A stretch of DNA of 58,570 nt from NCBI GenBank assembly GCA_009377605.1, contig WHTT01000016.1, forward strand, positions 28,490 through 87,059, written 5' to 3'. The notes below the pieces were generated by a model that saw nothing but the letters and a program-made list of their open reading frames with translations, was not told where the DNA came from and made no database searches. This stretch comes from Luteitalea sp. (GTDB lineage Bacteria; Acidobacteriota; Vicinamibacteria; Vicinamibacterales; Vicinamibacteraceae). Position 1 is the stretch's first letter. Each line of letters begins with the position of its first letter. A program made the position numbers and the translations under genes. Shown here piece after piece: positions 25,075 to 33,488 of this stretch.

Positions 25075-25773
25075 ATGGTCTGCCCGCTGTGCCGTGCCCG
25101 CAAGTCCCGCCGCAGTTGTCCCGCGCTGGGCCAACAAATTTGTCCCCTTTGCTGCGGTACCAAGCGCCGTGTCGAGATTGCGTGTCCCGAGACCTGCGGC
25201 TGGCTCCGCGCCGCCGAGACACATCCGGCCGCCGTAGAGCAGCGCCGCAGGGAGCGCGATCTAGAAGCCGCGGCGCCGCTGGGTGAAGCGCGCTCGCGGG
25301 AGCAGCGGCTCATCTTGACGGCGGTCCTGGACGCCACGACGCGATACGCGGACGCAGCGGTTCCCCATCTCACGGATCGCGACGTCGCCGAAGCTGCCGA
25401 GGCCCTCGCGGCGACCTACGAGACCTCGGCGAGAGGGATCATCTACGATCACCAGCCTGCATCGCTTCCGGCGCAGCGCTTGCTCACCGCGTATCGCGAG
25501 GCGCTCGAGACACCCACGCCGCGTCAGCGGCCGGCCTCTTTCGAGCGGGCTGCCGCCCTCGCGCTGCGCAGGGTCCGCGACGCCGCGCGGAACTTTGGGG
25601 CACGAGAAGAAACGACAGAGACGGCCTTCCTGGACTGGCTCCGGCGGGTCGGCGCGAAGCAGGGGGGGACGCCCGCCAGCCTCGTGATAGATCCCGGCTC
25701 GGCTGCGTTTCCCCCAGCGGGCGAGCCGTCAGAGTCCGATTCCGAGGACACGGGCCGCATCATCGTGCCTTAG
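25075..25773 (+). CDS. Cys-rich N-terminal zinc-ribbon-like protein, function unknown
   Basis: A 232-residue protein. Its first 42 residues hold seven cysteines in CxxC-type pairs (MVCPLCRARKSRRSCPALGQ, then QICPLCCGTKRRVEIACPET and CGW), arranged like a double zinc-binding knuckle. The rest is a helical domain (AEAAEALAATYETSARGIIY) with an acidic tail ending SDSEDTGRIIVP. No catalytic motif is apparent. It lies 84 bp upstream of rpmB on the same strand. A role in nucleic-acid or protein binding is a guess from the Cys pattern only. Confidence 0.65.
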   Translation: MVCPLCRARKSRRSCPALGQQICPLCCGTKRRVEIACPETCGWLRAAETHPAAVEQRRRERDLEAAAPLGEARSREQRLILTAVLDATTRYADAAVPHLTDRDVAEAAEALAATYETSARGIIYDHQPASLPAQRLLTAYREALETPTPRQRPASFERAAALALRRVRDAARNFGAREETTETAFLDWLRRVGAKQGGTPASLVIDPGSAAFPPAGEPSESDSEDTGRIIVP

Positions 25774-25857
25774 TGTGATAAACTCGTGTGTTCTTCCGTG
25801 CGGGCGGAGGACGATAATCCAGCTTCCTGTGGCGGAAGCAGTCCACGGTAGATGCTT

Positions 25858-26049
25858 ATGTCGAAACGGTGTGAAATCTGCGGGAAGGGGCCGGCATTCG
25901 GTCGTAACATCAGCCATGCCCACAACGTGACGTCGCGGCGGTTCCACCCGAACCTGCAGAGCGTCCGGGCGGTCATCGCGGGTGCGACACGGCGCATCCG
26001 CGTCTGCACGCGCTGTCTGCGCTCCAACAAGGTGGTCAAAGCAGCGTAG
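25858..26049 (+). CDS. rpmB: 50S ribosomal protein L28
   Basis: A 63-residue protein with the L28 signature SKRCEICGKGPAFGRNISHA and SHAHNVTSRRFHPNLQSV. It is the zinc-binding (C+) form, with CEIC near the start and CTRC near the end. ATG 25858 was chosen because L28 begins M-S/A-x-x-C; an ATG two codons upstream also exists. The C+ form contrasts with the zinc-free paralogue that many bacteria induce under zinc limitation. Confidence 0.95.
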   Translation: MSKRCEICGKGPAFGRNISHAHNVTSRRFHPNLQSVRAVIAGATRRIRVCTRCLRSNKVVKAA

Positions 26050-26258
26050 GCGCGTTTGACGCCCGCTCCTTCCCTGATCCCCTGATCCGTCCCCCTGCTC
26101 TCAGCGACCGCCAAGGGGCGTAGTCCACAGCGCGAGCACCTCCTCAACCACCAGCTCCGGCATTTCCTCCGGGAAAGAAGAGCATCGCGTCGTCGACGCA
26201 CTGCCACCAAGGGCCCTCAGAGGCGCAGTCCCACGTATCCTGCCACCGCCGCGACGCC

Positions 26259-26450
26259 CAGCTTGTCGTCCGCTCGCTCCACGATCATGCGGATTCGGCC
26301 TGGCGAGCCTATTGGCGCGGTGTCCCCCCCTCGGAGAAATTGAGCCTGGTGTGGAATATGGTGTTGGAGTATCAGGCCTGGCGTCATCCCGATGTCCCTC
26401 AACCAGGACTTCAGCGATCTCTTTGCCGAATTGAACGCCGCGGGCGCTAG
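26259..26450 (+). pseudogene. Remnant of the small partner gene of a nucleotidyltransferase module
   Basis: An open stretch without a start codon encodes AYWRGVPPSEKLSLVWNMVL followed by EYQAWRHPDVPQPGLQRSLC and RIERRGR, ending at TAG 26448-26450. This pattern (YWxxxxPxEKL...GLQRxxRIxER) resembles the C-terminal part of small proteins that commonly precede MNT/AbiEii-like nucleotidyltransferase genes. The 5' half is missing. The family recognition is from memory of the pattern and should be treated as tentative. Confidence 0.5.
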
Positions 26451-26463
26451 GTACCTGCGATAA
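26392..26463 (+). pseudogene. N-terminal stub of a nucleotidyltransferase gene
   Basis: ATG 26392, overlapping the previous remnant, encodes MSLNQDFSDLFAELNAAGAR then YLR and stops at 26461-26463. Intact relatives continue from RYLxVGGYAVA into the nucleotidyltransferase GS-x-DxD site, which is absent here. Together the two remnants mark a decayed toxin-antitoxin-like or defence-associated gene pair. The rest of the gap 26050-26540 shows only short direct repeats (CTGATCC at 26085) and a weak hairpin at 26490-26511 near the fabH end. Confidence 0.6.
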
Positions 26464-26540
26464 CGTCGGGCTCGTGGCCCCGGACGAGCTTCCTTCGAGA
26501 CACTGAAGGAAACGTTTCTATCAGATCGGATGATCGTTCC

Positions 26541-27581
26541 TTAGCATGTCCATCGTAGGAGTACGGACCCCACGGTGAAGCCGGCACCAACCGAGGCCAA
26601 GAGGACGAGGTCGCCCCTCTTCAGCCGCCGTGCCTTCACGGCGTCATCTAGCGCTAGCGGAATGGTCGCCCCGGTCGTGTTGCCATATTTGTCGATGTTG
26701 ATGACCACCTTTTCCTCGGGCAGTCCAAGCTTATGGGCGGCAGACTCGATGATGCGGCGGTTCGCCTGATGTGAGACGAAGAGGGCGATGTCGGCAGTTG
26801 TGAGACGGTTTCGCTCGAGGAGGCGGCGGAAGATCTCCTCGGTCTTCCGCACCGCGAACCTGAAGACCGAAGGTCCGTCCTGTTTCACGTAGTGCAGCCG
26901 CCGATCGACCGTCTCATGAGAGGGAGGCAAGCGGCTGCCGCCAGCAGGCATACACAGCGCCGGCCCGCCGCTACCGTCGATCTCGTGAGCGAAGTCGATG
27001 ATCCCGACGCCGTTCTCGCGCGCCGGTGACACGACCACCGCGCCGGCGCCGTCACCGAAGAGCACACAGGTCGTTCGATCGGTGTAGTCGATGATGCTCG
27101 ACATCACATCGGCGCCAATGACCAGCGCGTGCCGAGACCCGCCCGTGGCCACCATCGTCGCCGCCGTGGTGAGCGCGTAGGTAAAGCCGGAGCAAGCCGC
27201 TCCGAGATCGAAGCCCCATGCGCGCTTCGCACCTATACGGTTCTGTACGAGACATGCCGTGCTGGGGAAAATCGTGTCCGGCGTCGTGGTGCCAACGACG
27301 ATGAAATCGATGTCGGCCGGCGTGAGCCCCGCCCTTTCAATGGCTTGACGACCGGCAACGGCGGCGAGATCCGACGTCGCGACGTCGTTGTCAACGATGT
27401 GTCGCTCTCGGATGCCGGTCCGTTGCACGATCCACTCATCGGAGGTGTCGACCATCTTCTCGAGGTCTGCATTGGTGAGGACTCTGGGCGGCACGTGCGT
27501 GGCGAGCGACGCGATTGCTGCCGTGCGCAATACGCCTTGCGGCGCTCCGACGAGCGTCCGCGCGTTCTCGGCCGACTCCAT
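26541..27581 (-). CDS. fabH: Beta-ketoacyl-ACP synthase III
   Basis: A 346-residue thiolase-fold enzyme with the FabH triad: Cys in DLGAACSGFTYAL (about residue 128), His in FVSHQANRRIIES, and Asn in NIDKYGNTTGATIPLAL. It condenses acetyl- or branched acyl-CoA with malonyl-ACP to start fatty acid synthesis. The ATG at 27581 overlaps the ruvB stop (TAATG), which decides the start. Finding it at the end of a Holliday-junction operon rather than a plsX/fab cluster is unusual. Confidence 0.95.
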   Translation of the reverse strand: MESAENARTLVGAPQGVLRTAAIASLATHVPPRVLTNADLEKMVDTSDEWIVQRTGIRERHIVDNDVATSDLAAVAGRQAIERAGLTPADIDFIVVGTTTPDTIFPSTACLVQNRIGAKRAWGFDLGAACSGFTYALTTAATMVATGGSRHALVIGADVMSSIIDYTDRTTCVLFGDGAGAVVVSPARENGVGIIDFAHEIDGSGGPALCMPAGGSRLPPSHETVDRRLHYVKQDGPSVFRFAVRKTEEIFRRLLERNRLTTADIALFVSHQANRRIIESAAHKLGLPEEKVVINIDKYGNTTGATIPLALDDAVKARRLKRGDLVLLASVGAGFTVGSVLLRWTC

Positions 27582-28603
27582 TACCACAGTGTCTGATCCT
27601 TTCCCGGGGCGGTGATCCCGAAATAGTCGTAGGCGCGAGGCGTGGCCACGCGACCCCGCGGCGTACGATCGAGGAATCCAATTTGAATGAGAAACGGCTC
27701 GTAGATCTCTTCGATGGCGTCGCGCTCTTCGCCGACCGCAACCGCCAGCGTGTTCAAGCCCACGGGGCCACCGCCAAACTTGTCGATAATCACCAGCAGC
27801 AGCCGCCGATCGATCTCGTCGAAGCCGTGCTGGTCCACTTCCAGCAGCTCCAGACCACCCTGCGCGACCTCCATCGAGACGATTCCATCGGCGCGGACCT
27901 GCGCGAAGTCGCGAACGCGGCGGAGGAGGCGATTGGCAATGCGCGGCGTGCCGCGGGCGCGACGTGCAATCTCGTGCGCTGCTTCCTGGGCAATTTCCAC
28001 GCTCAAAATGCGGGCCGAGCGACGGACAATCTCCTCCATGTCCGGTAGGCGGTAGAAGTCGAGCCGGTGGACGATGCCGAAGCGACTCCGGAGTGGTGCG
28101 GTCAGCAAGCCGGTCCTGGTGGTGGCGCCCACGAGCGTAAACGGCTGGACCGGCACCTTCACCGACCGTGCTGCTGGTCCCTGGCCGATCACGATATCCA
28201 GCTCGTAATCCTCCATCGCTGGGTAGAGGATTTCCTCGATTGCGGCCGGCATGCGGTGGATTTCGTCCACGAACAGTACGTCGCGCGGCTTGAGATTGGT
28301 GAGGATCGCCGCGAGATCACCAGGCTTCTCCAAGACGGGACCGGATGTGGCGCGCATCGGGACGCCCAGCTCGTTGGCAACCACGTGCGCCAGCGTCGTC
28401 TTGCCGAGGCCTGGCGGTCCCGACAGCAGCACGTGGTCGAGTGCTTCGCCGCGTTGCCGCGCCGCGGCAATCGACACGCTCAGATTCTCACGGACGCGGT
28501 CCTGGCCGATGTACTCGTCGAGCGTGCGAGGTCGCAGCCCGGCCTCGTACTGGGCGTCATCGTCAACCCGAACTGCCGTGACGAGCCGTTCCTTTTCCAC
28601 CAT
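27581..28603 (-). CDS. ruvB: Holliday junction branch migration ATPase RuvB
   Basis: A 340-residue AAA+ motor: Walker [17 protein letters not shown], Walker [12 protein letters not shown], sensor 1 GATTRTGLL, arginine finger region PLRSRFGI, and a C-terminal winged helix ([17 protein letters not shown]). With RuvA it drives branch migration of four-way DNA junctions. ATG 28603 (MVEKER) gives the family length; an upstream start at 28621 is possible. Translationally coupled to fabH. Confidence 0.97.
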   Translation of the reverse strand: MVEKERLVTAVRVDDDAQYEAGLRPRTLDEYIGQDRVRENLSVSIAAARQRGEALDHVLLSGPPGLGKTTLAHVVANELGVPMRATSGPVLEKPGDLAAILTNLKPRDVLFVDEIHRMPAAIEEILYPAMEDYELDIVIGQGPAARSVKVPVQPFTLVGATTRTGLLTAPLRSRFGIVHRLDFYRLPDMEEIVRRSARILSVEIAQEAAHEIARRARGTPRIANRLLRRVRDFAQVRADGIVSMEVAQGGLELLEVDQHGFDEIDRRLLLVIIDKFGGGPVGLNTLAVAVGEERDAIEEIYEPFLIQIGFLDRTPRGRVATPRAYDYFGITAPGKDQTLW

Positions 28604-28633
28604 GATCACAGGCGACGCCAACTAGCGCTCTGC

Positions 28634-28713
28634 ATCCTCGACCGGCCCCTGCTGACCCCTTGCCCCTTGCCCCTCGCCCCCTACTGATCCCTGGCCTCTG
28701 ATCCCTGATCCCT
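28634..28713. repeat. Heptamer tandem repeats between ruvA and ruvB
   Basis: Two heptamer types follow each other: TGACCCC/TTGCCCC-like units (about 28650-28682) and CTGATCC/TGATCCC units (28684-28713). The second type has faint relatives at 26085 and 47985. Confidence 0.7.
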
Positions 28714-29325
28714 TTACCGCGCAAGCTCGCGCAACGCCCGCTTGAGCGCTTGTTCGAAGCTCGGTGCGGCGTCTCCATCTTCCAACGTGCGCGTAATGGC
28801 CTTCTCCACGAGCGGGCGATGGTAGCCGAGGTTGGTGAGTGCCGACAGCAGATCGGTGCGAAGACTTCTGTCACCAACCGTGTCGGTTGCCGCCTCTTCC
28901 GCCTCGGCCGAGGCAGTGATGCCAATCGGCAGACGATCACGCAACTCTAGGGCAATACGCTCTGCCGTCTTGCGGCCAATGCCTGGAATGCTCGTCAAGC
29001 GCGCCAGATCGCCCCGCTCGATGGCCTGCACGAGCTCGACTGGATCGAGGCCCGACAGCACCGCAAGCGCGAGCTTTGGTCCGACGCCGCTGATGCCAAT
29101 GAGTCGTTCGAAGATCTGCTGCTCGAGCGACGTCGCAAAGCCGAACAGCGTGATCTGATCCTCGCGCACGTACGTGTACACGCGGAGCACGACGTCGCTT
29201 CCCTCGTCTCCTATCCGTGTGAACGTCGCCAGGGGCACGTGCACATCGTAGCCCACGCCTTGCACGTCGACGAGCACGCGGTTCGGGTGCTTATCGAGAA
29301 GACGCCCGCGAAGCCGCGCAATCAT
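28714..29325 (-). CDS. ruvA: Holliday junction DNA helicase subunit RuvA
   Basis: A 203-residue protein: N-terminal OB fold (MIARLRGRLLDKHPNRVLVD), two helix-hairpin-helix motifs (ISGVGPKLALAVLS and IPGIGRKTAERIALELRDRL), and the C-terminal RuvB-binding three-helix domain (DLLSALTNLGYHRPLVEKAI). It binds junction DNA as a tetramer and loads RuvB. The ATG overlaps the ruvC stop (ATGA at 29325-29322), which fixes the start. Confidence 0.96.
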   Translation of the reverse strand: MIARLRGRLLDKHPNRVLVDVQGVGYDVHVPLATFTRIGDEGSDVVLRVYTYVREDQITLFGFATSLEQQIFERLIGISGVGPKLALAVLSGLDPVELVQAIERGDLARLTSIPGIGRKTAERIALELRDRLPIGITASAEAEEAATDTVGDRSLRTDLLSALTNLGYHRPLVEKAITRTLEDGDAAPSFEQALKRALRELAR

Positions 29326-29873
29326 GGCAAGCCGACGCCCCCCGGGCGGAAATGACGCCAGCTCCCGCCACGGCGGGCACGTGTGGTCGCCGCCGGCACT
29401 GACGCGGACTGATGATGCACATGGCACAAGGCGACAGCCAGCGCGTCGGCGGCGTCGAGCGGCGACGGACGCACGCGAAGGCCCAGCAGCATCCGCACCA
29501 TCTCCTGGACCTGGATCTTTTCAGCCCGTCCGTAGCCGGTGACCGTCTGCTTCACCCGCGCCGGCGTGTACTCGACGATGGGGAGGCCGGCTTGGCGCGC
29601 GGCGAGCAGGGCGACGCCACGCGCGTGGCCCAGTTGGAGCGCGCTCCGCGCGTTCACCGCGTGGAATAAGCTCTCGACCGCGACACAGTCGGGCCTGTGT
29701 GCGGTGAGCAGCTCGTCGAGCCGCGCGTGGATCCTCAGCAGCTTGTCCGGAAAAGGAGCCCGTGCGGGCAGGGTGATGGCGCCGCAGGCAATGAGACGGC
29801 TCCGGCTGCCGTCGGTCTCGATGCAGCCAAAGCCGGTGCGCACGGAGCCGGGGTCGATCCCGAAGATCCTCAC
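29322..29873 (-). CDS. ruvC: Crossover junction endodeoxyribonuclease RuvC
   Basis: A 183-residue RNase H-fold resolvase. Its acidic active-site residues are visible: D in FGIDPGSVRTGFG near residue 6, E in CVAVESLFHAVNARSA, and the D-x-x-D pair in SPLDAADALAVALCH. It resolves Holliday junctions made and moved by RecA and RuvAB. The GTG at 29873 overlaps the yebC stop (GTGA) and was chosen because the RuvC fold begins at VRIFGIDPG. Confidence 0.95.
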   Translation of the reverse strand: MRIFGIDPGSVRTGFGCIETDGSRSRLIACGAITLPARAPFPDKLLRIHARLDELLTAHRPDCVAVESLFHAVNARSALQLGHARGVALLAARQAGLPIVEYTPARVKQTVTGYGRAEKIQVQEMVRMLLGLRVRPSPLDAADALAVALCHVHHQSASVPAATTRARRGGSWRHFRPGGVGLP

Positions 29874-30619
29874 GCCAGGGAAGCCTCGATCTCCTTCTCC
29901 TCGATATCGAAGTTCGACCACACCTGCTTGACGTCGTCTTGCTCGTCGAGCGCATCCATCAGCTTGACCACTTGCTGCGCCGTCTTCCCTTCCAGCTTCA
30001 CGTAGTTCTGGGGAACCATGGCGACCTTGGCGACGTCCGGCTCGATGCCGAGTGTCTTCACGGCCTCGAGCACGGGTTGGAACTGATCGGGCGCGCTCAC
30101 GATCTCCCAGTTGTCTTCATCGTCGCGCATGTCATCCGCCCCAGCGTCGACGACCGCCGCCATCAGGGCTTCCTCGTTTGCCTTCTGTTTGTCGACGACG
30201 ATATAGCCCTTCTTGTCGAACATCCAGGCCACGCTATTGGTCTCGCCGAGGTTACCGCCGTGCTTCGAGAAGAGGTGGCGAACCTCGCTCACCGTGCGGT
30301 TTCTGTTATCGGTGACGGTCTCGACGATGACTGCGGCACCGCCCGCGCCATAGCCCTCGTAGGTGACTTCTTCGTACGCCACGCCCGGCTCTTCGCCGGT
30401 GCCACGCCGAATGGCCCGCTGGATGTTGTCCGCGGGCATGTTGGCGGCCTTGGCGTCGGCAACGACGGTTCGCAAGCGCGGATTGGTGGCTGGATCGCCA
30501 CCGCCGAGGCGGGCGGCAACCGTCAACTCTTTGATGATGCGCGTGAAGGCCTTGCCGCGTTTGGCGTCAGCCGCGCCCTTCTTGTGTTTGATTGAGTGCC
30601 ACTTCGAATGGCCTGACAT
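29870..30619 (-). CDS. yebC: YebC/TACO1-family protein
   Basis: A 249-residue protein starting MSGHSKWHSIKHKKGAADAK, the invariant YebC N-terminus, with SEVRHLFSKHGGNLGETNSV and the acidic middle segment (ADDMRDDEDNWEIV). The family was annotated as DNA-binding regulators; more recent work links it to relief of ribosome stalling at proline stretches. It heads the yebC-ruvC-ruvA-ruvB-fabH run, with a TGA/GTG overlap to ruvC. Confidence 0.95.
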   Translation of the reverse strand: MSGHSKWHSIKHKKGAADAKRGKAFTRIIKELTVAARLGGGDPATNPRLRTVVADAKAANMPADNIQRAIRRGTGEEPGVAYEEVTYEGYGAGGAAVIVETVTDNRNRTVSEVRHLFSKHGGNLGETNSVAWMFDKKGYIVVDKQKANEEALMAAVVDAGADDMRDDEDNWEIVSAPDQFQPVLEAVKTLGIEPDVAKVAMVPQNYVKLEGKTAQQVVKLMDALDEQDDVKQVWSNFDIEEKEIEASLA

Positions 30620-30708
30620 CGTGGTTCTCCGTAAAACCTGCAAATTTTACCATGCCCCTCGCTCCACAGGGTGTCCGGCAATGGGACGACTACTGGCGCC
30701 GGACGCCC

Positions 30709-30757
30709 CAAAAAGGAACCGGGTACCTTTTCGCTCCCGGAAAGGTACCCGGTTCCA
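30709..30757 (-). terminator. Rho-independent-type terminator after the ADOP operon
   Basis: On the minus strand, GGAACCGGGTACCTTT pairs with AAAGGTACCCGGTTCC around a 9-nt loop and is followed by TTTTT (complement of 30710-30714). It lies 9 bp past the end of the first ADOP gene. The GGAACCGGG core is shared with the inverted repeat at 15103-15213. Confidence 0.75.
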
Positions 30758-30765
30758 TTTTCCCC

Positions 30766-33465
30766 TCACTCGTGGCGCAAGGCGACCGTTGGGTCGATTC
30801 TCGCGGCGCGACGTGCGGGGATGTATGCTGCAACCGTCGCGACGACAATGAGCACGGATGCGGACACCGAGAGTGTCGCGGCGTCTGTCGGCTGGACACC
30901 GTAGAGCAGGCTGGCGGCGGCGCGAGCCGCCAGGAGGCTCAACGGTAGGCCGACGGCGACTCCGACGCATGCCATGATCAGAGCCTCGCGCACGATCTGC
31001 CAGCTCACGGCGGAGGCAGACGCGCCGAGCGCCATGCGGATGCCGATCTCGCTCGTGCGCCGAACAATGCTGTACGCCATGACACCGTGCAGGCCAATCG
31101 CGGCAAGCAGGAGTCCGACAACACCAAATCCGCCAGACAGGATCGCAACCAACCGTTCCCGAACGAAGACCTGGTCGACCTGCTCCTGCATCATACCGAC
31201 CTTTGTCACGATGATATCCGGACCGACCTCGCGAATCTCGCGCTGGACCGGCTCGATGAGCGAAGCGGCGTCACTGGTTGCCCGGACCGCAAGTGTCAGC
31301 GGTCCGAGCGTCGTGACCGGCTGAAGCAGCGGCACGTAGAGAAATCGTGGCGCGTTGTCGTGGAAGTTCTGGTGTTTCGAATCTCCAACCACACCAACGA
31401 CTTCGTACACCCCTCCATAACCACCTTCCGACGTCTCCGACTGTGCGGTCTGGATGCGTGCTCCCAACGGGCTGCGATCGCCAAAATAGGAGCGGGCTGC
31501 CGTTTCGTTCAGAATCGCCACCCGAGGCGCTGTCGATCGGTCGCGCGCCGTGAATGTACGGCCGAGCCGGAGGGGGATCCCCATGGTTTCGAAGTACTGC
31601 GCGGATACCTCGTTGAACGCCGTATGTTGATCCCCTTCGACGGCGGTCACATTGACCGTCATTCCATAATGGGTCCCGCTCAACGGCGTATAGCGCGACA
31701 GACTCGCTGAGTGCACGCCAGGCAGTGCCCGAATGCGACCCAGGATGTTCGTCCAGCGAGCGGCGCGGCGCTGGAACGAGGGGTCGGAGTCGGGTGTGTC
31801 GATGTCGAGCCTGAGCACCTTCGCTGGCCGAAACCCGAGGTCGATCGCCCGCAGGTTGCCGAGCGTGCGGATGAACAAGCCGGCTCCGACCAAGAGCACA
31901 AGCGATAGGGTTACCTGAAAGACGACGAGCGCGCGCCCCACGGGCAGGCGCAGTCGAGCAGCGCTCGCGGGACTCGCTCCGGCCTTGATGTCCGTATGGG
32001 CCTCGACTCGCGCTGCGCGAACCGCTGGCACGAGGCCGAAGAGTAAGCCAATGATTAGGCACAGTGCCGCCGTAAAGAGCAGGACTCGCAGATCGAGCTG
32101 CAGGTCGGGAAGTTCAACGGTGAAGAACCGAGCAAGTGCTCCGGCACCCCAACCGGCGAAGAACAAGCCCACGAGCGAGCCCATCATGAACAGCAGCAGC
32201 GACTCGGCGAGCAATTGACGCACGACGCGGAACCGGCTGGCGCCAATCGCCATCCGCACGGCGAACTCCCGCCGGCGAGCTGTCGCTCGGGCCAACAACA
32301 GATTCGCAATGTTGGAGCAGGCGATGAGCAAGACGAGGCTCACGATCCCCATCAAGAAGAGGAGCGGCTTCGAAAGCGGGTTGCGGAGGCCGCCCGCAAG
32401 CCCGTGCGATGCCGGCGTGAGCTCGATCTGGTCGAAGCGGCGCTCACGGTCTTCTCTTGAAAAGCCCGCGTCACGCATGAAACTCTGCCAGATTGGGTCA
32501 ATCTCGACACGAGCTCGCTCTCGCGAGATGCCAGGTCTGAGACGCGCCACGGCATGGAACCACCAACTGAAGCTGTCGCCGAGGCGCTCGCCCGGATCGA
32601 GCGTAATGGGAATCGTGACGTCGACCGGATAGCCAGGAGAGAGCCCGACGAATCCGGGTGGCGTGACACCAACGATGGTCAGCGTGCGATCTGGTGCTCG
32701 ACGACGGGCGCCGCTCGTAGCCCGTTCCCCGCTGCGCACGATCGTCTTGCCGATGACATCCGGGTTACCAGCAAATCGGCGCTGCCAGTACTGGTAGCTC
32801 AACACCGCTACCGGTCGGTCGAGCCGCTCGTCCGCCGCCTCGAACGTCCTGCCGAGTATTGCGCTCACGCCGAGCATGTCGAAGTAGCTTGCCGAGGCCA
32901 CCTGGACAGCGGCCTGCTCCGCTTGCCCATCTATCGTGAGCCTCCCGCTCACGAAGGAAAACGCTGCCATGCCGGAGAACGACCGACTGTGATCACGCAG
33001 TCGCTCGAAGCCGGGATACGGAGGTGCGCCCTGGTTACCTCCGTCGGATCCCACAATCTCCACGAAGAACAGTTGGCCGGGCTCGCGCACCGGGATGGTC
33101 TTCAAGAGAACGGCATCGACAATGGTGAAGATGGCCGTGTTGGCACCCATCCCGAGGGCGATCGTGAGCACGGCGACCGCCGCGAAGCCTGGGGCTCGGC
33201 GTAACACCCGGAGGGCATATCGCAGGTCCGCGATCAGATCCTCGATGAGCCGTGTGCCCCGTGCATCACGGCTCTCCTCTTTCAACGCCTCGACGTTACC
33301 GAAGCCGCGAGCGACGGTAGATCGCGCTTCCTCTGGGCTCATGCCGGCGGCGATGTGTCGTTCGATATCCTTCGCGACGTGGTAGGACAGCTCTTCATCG
33401 AGCTCCTGCTCCACCCGACTTCTTCGGAACAGCGCCCGTAGCCGCACCATCGCCCGGTTCAGCAT
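30766..33465 (-). CDS. ADOP-type duplicated MacB/FtsX permease (distal copy)
   Basis: An 899-residue membrane protein. Residues 1-90 are the ADOP soluble head (RSRVEQELDEELSYHVAKD, then GFGNVEALKEESRDARGTRL). Two MacB-periplasmic-plus-FtsX units follow. The first ends in helices near 390-520 (LLFLMGIVSLVLLIACSNIA, NLLLARATARRREFAVRMA); the second ends at the C-terminus with GVVGLLLAAIGLHGVMAYSI and ASLLYGVQPTDAATL. No ATPase gene is adjacent. ADOP permeases are typical of Acidobacteriota, and their cargo is unknown. ATG 33465 (MLNRAMVRLRALF) has an upstream GAGAG and matches the family start. Confidence 0.9.
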   Translation of the reverse strand: MLNRAMVRLRALFRRSRVEQELDEELSYHVAKDIERHIAAGMSPEEARSTVARGFGNVEALKEESRDARGTRLIEDLIADLRYALRVLRRAPGFAAVAVLTIALGMGANTAIFTIVDAVLLKTIPVREPGQLFFVEIVGSDGGNQGAPPYPGFERLRDHSRSFSGMAAFSFVSGRLTIDGQAEQAAVQVASASYFDMLGVSAILGRTFEAADERLDRPVAVLSYQYWQRRFAGNPDVIGKTIVRSGERATSGARRRAPDRTLTIVGVTPPGFVGLSPGYPVDVTIPITLDPGERLGDSFSWWFHAVARLRPGISRERARVEIDPIWQSFMRDAGFSREDRERRFDQIELTPASHGLAGGLRNPLSKPLLFLMGIVSLVLLIACSNIANLLLARATARRREFAVRMAIGASRFRVVRQLLAESLLLFMMGSLVGLFFAGWGAGALARFFTVELPDLQLDLRVLLFTAALCLIIGLLFGLVPAVRAARVEAHTDIKAGASPASAARLRLPVGRALVVFQVTLSLVLLVGAGLFIRTLGNLRAIDLGFRPAKVLRLDIDTPDSDPSFQRRAARWTNILGRIRALPGVHSASLSRYTPLSGTHYGMTVNVTAVEGDQHTAFNEVSAQYFETMGIPLRLGRTFTARDRSTAPRVAILNETAARSYFGDRSPLGARIQTAQSETSEGGYGGVYEVVGVVGDSKHQNFHDNAPRFLYVPLLQPVTTLGPLTLAVRATSDAASLIEPVQREIREVGPDIIVTKVGMMQEQVDQVFVRERLVAILSGGFGVVGLLLAAIGLHGVMAYSIVRRTSEIGIRMALGASASAVSWQIVREALIMACVGVAVGLPLSLLAARAAASLLYGVQPTDAATLSVSASVLIVVATVAAYIPARRAARIDPTVALRHE

Positions 33466-33488
33466 GTCGCTCTCCACTCTGTTCACAC

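Noticed and set aside
26217-26402. Minus-strand 61-residue frame in the rpmB-fabH gap
   Set aside because: No ribosome site and no family resemblance; the plus strand of the same interval carries recognisable gene remnants.
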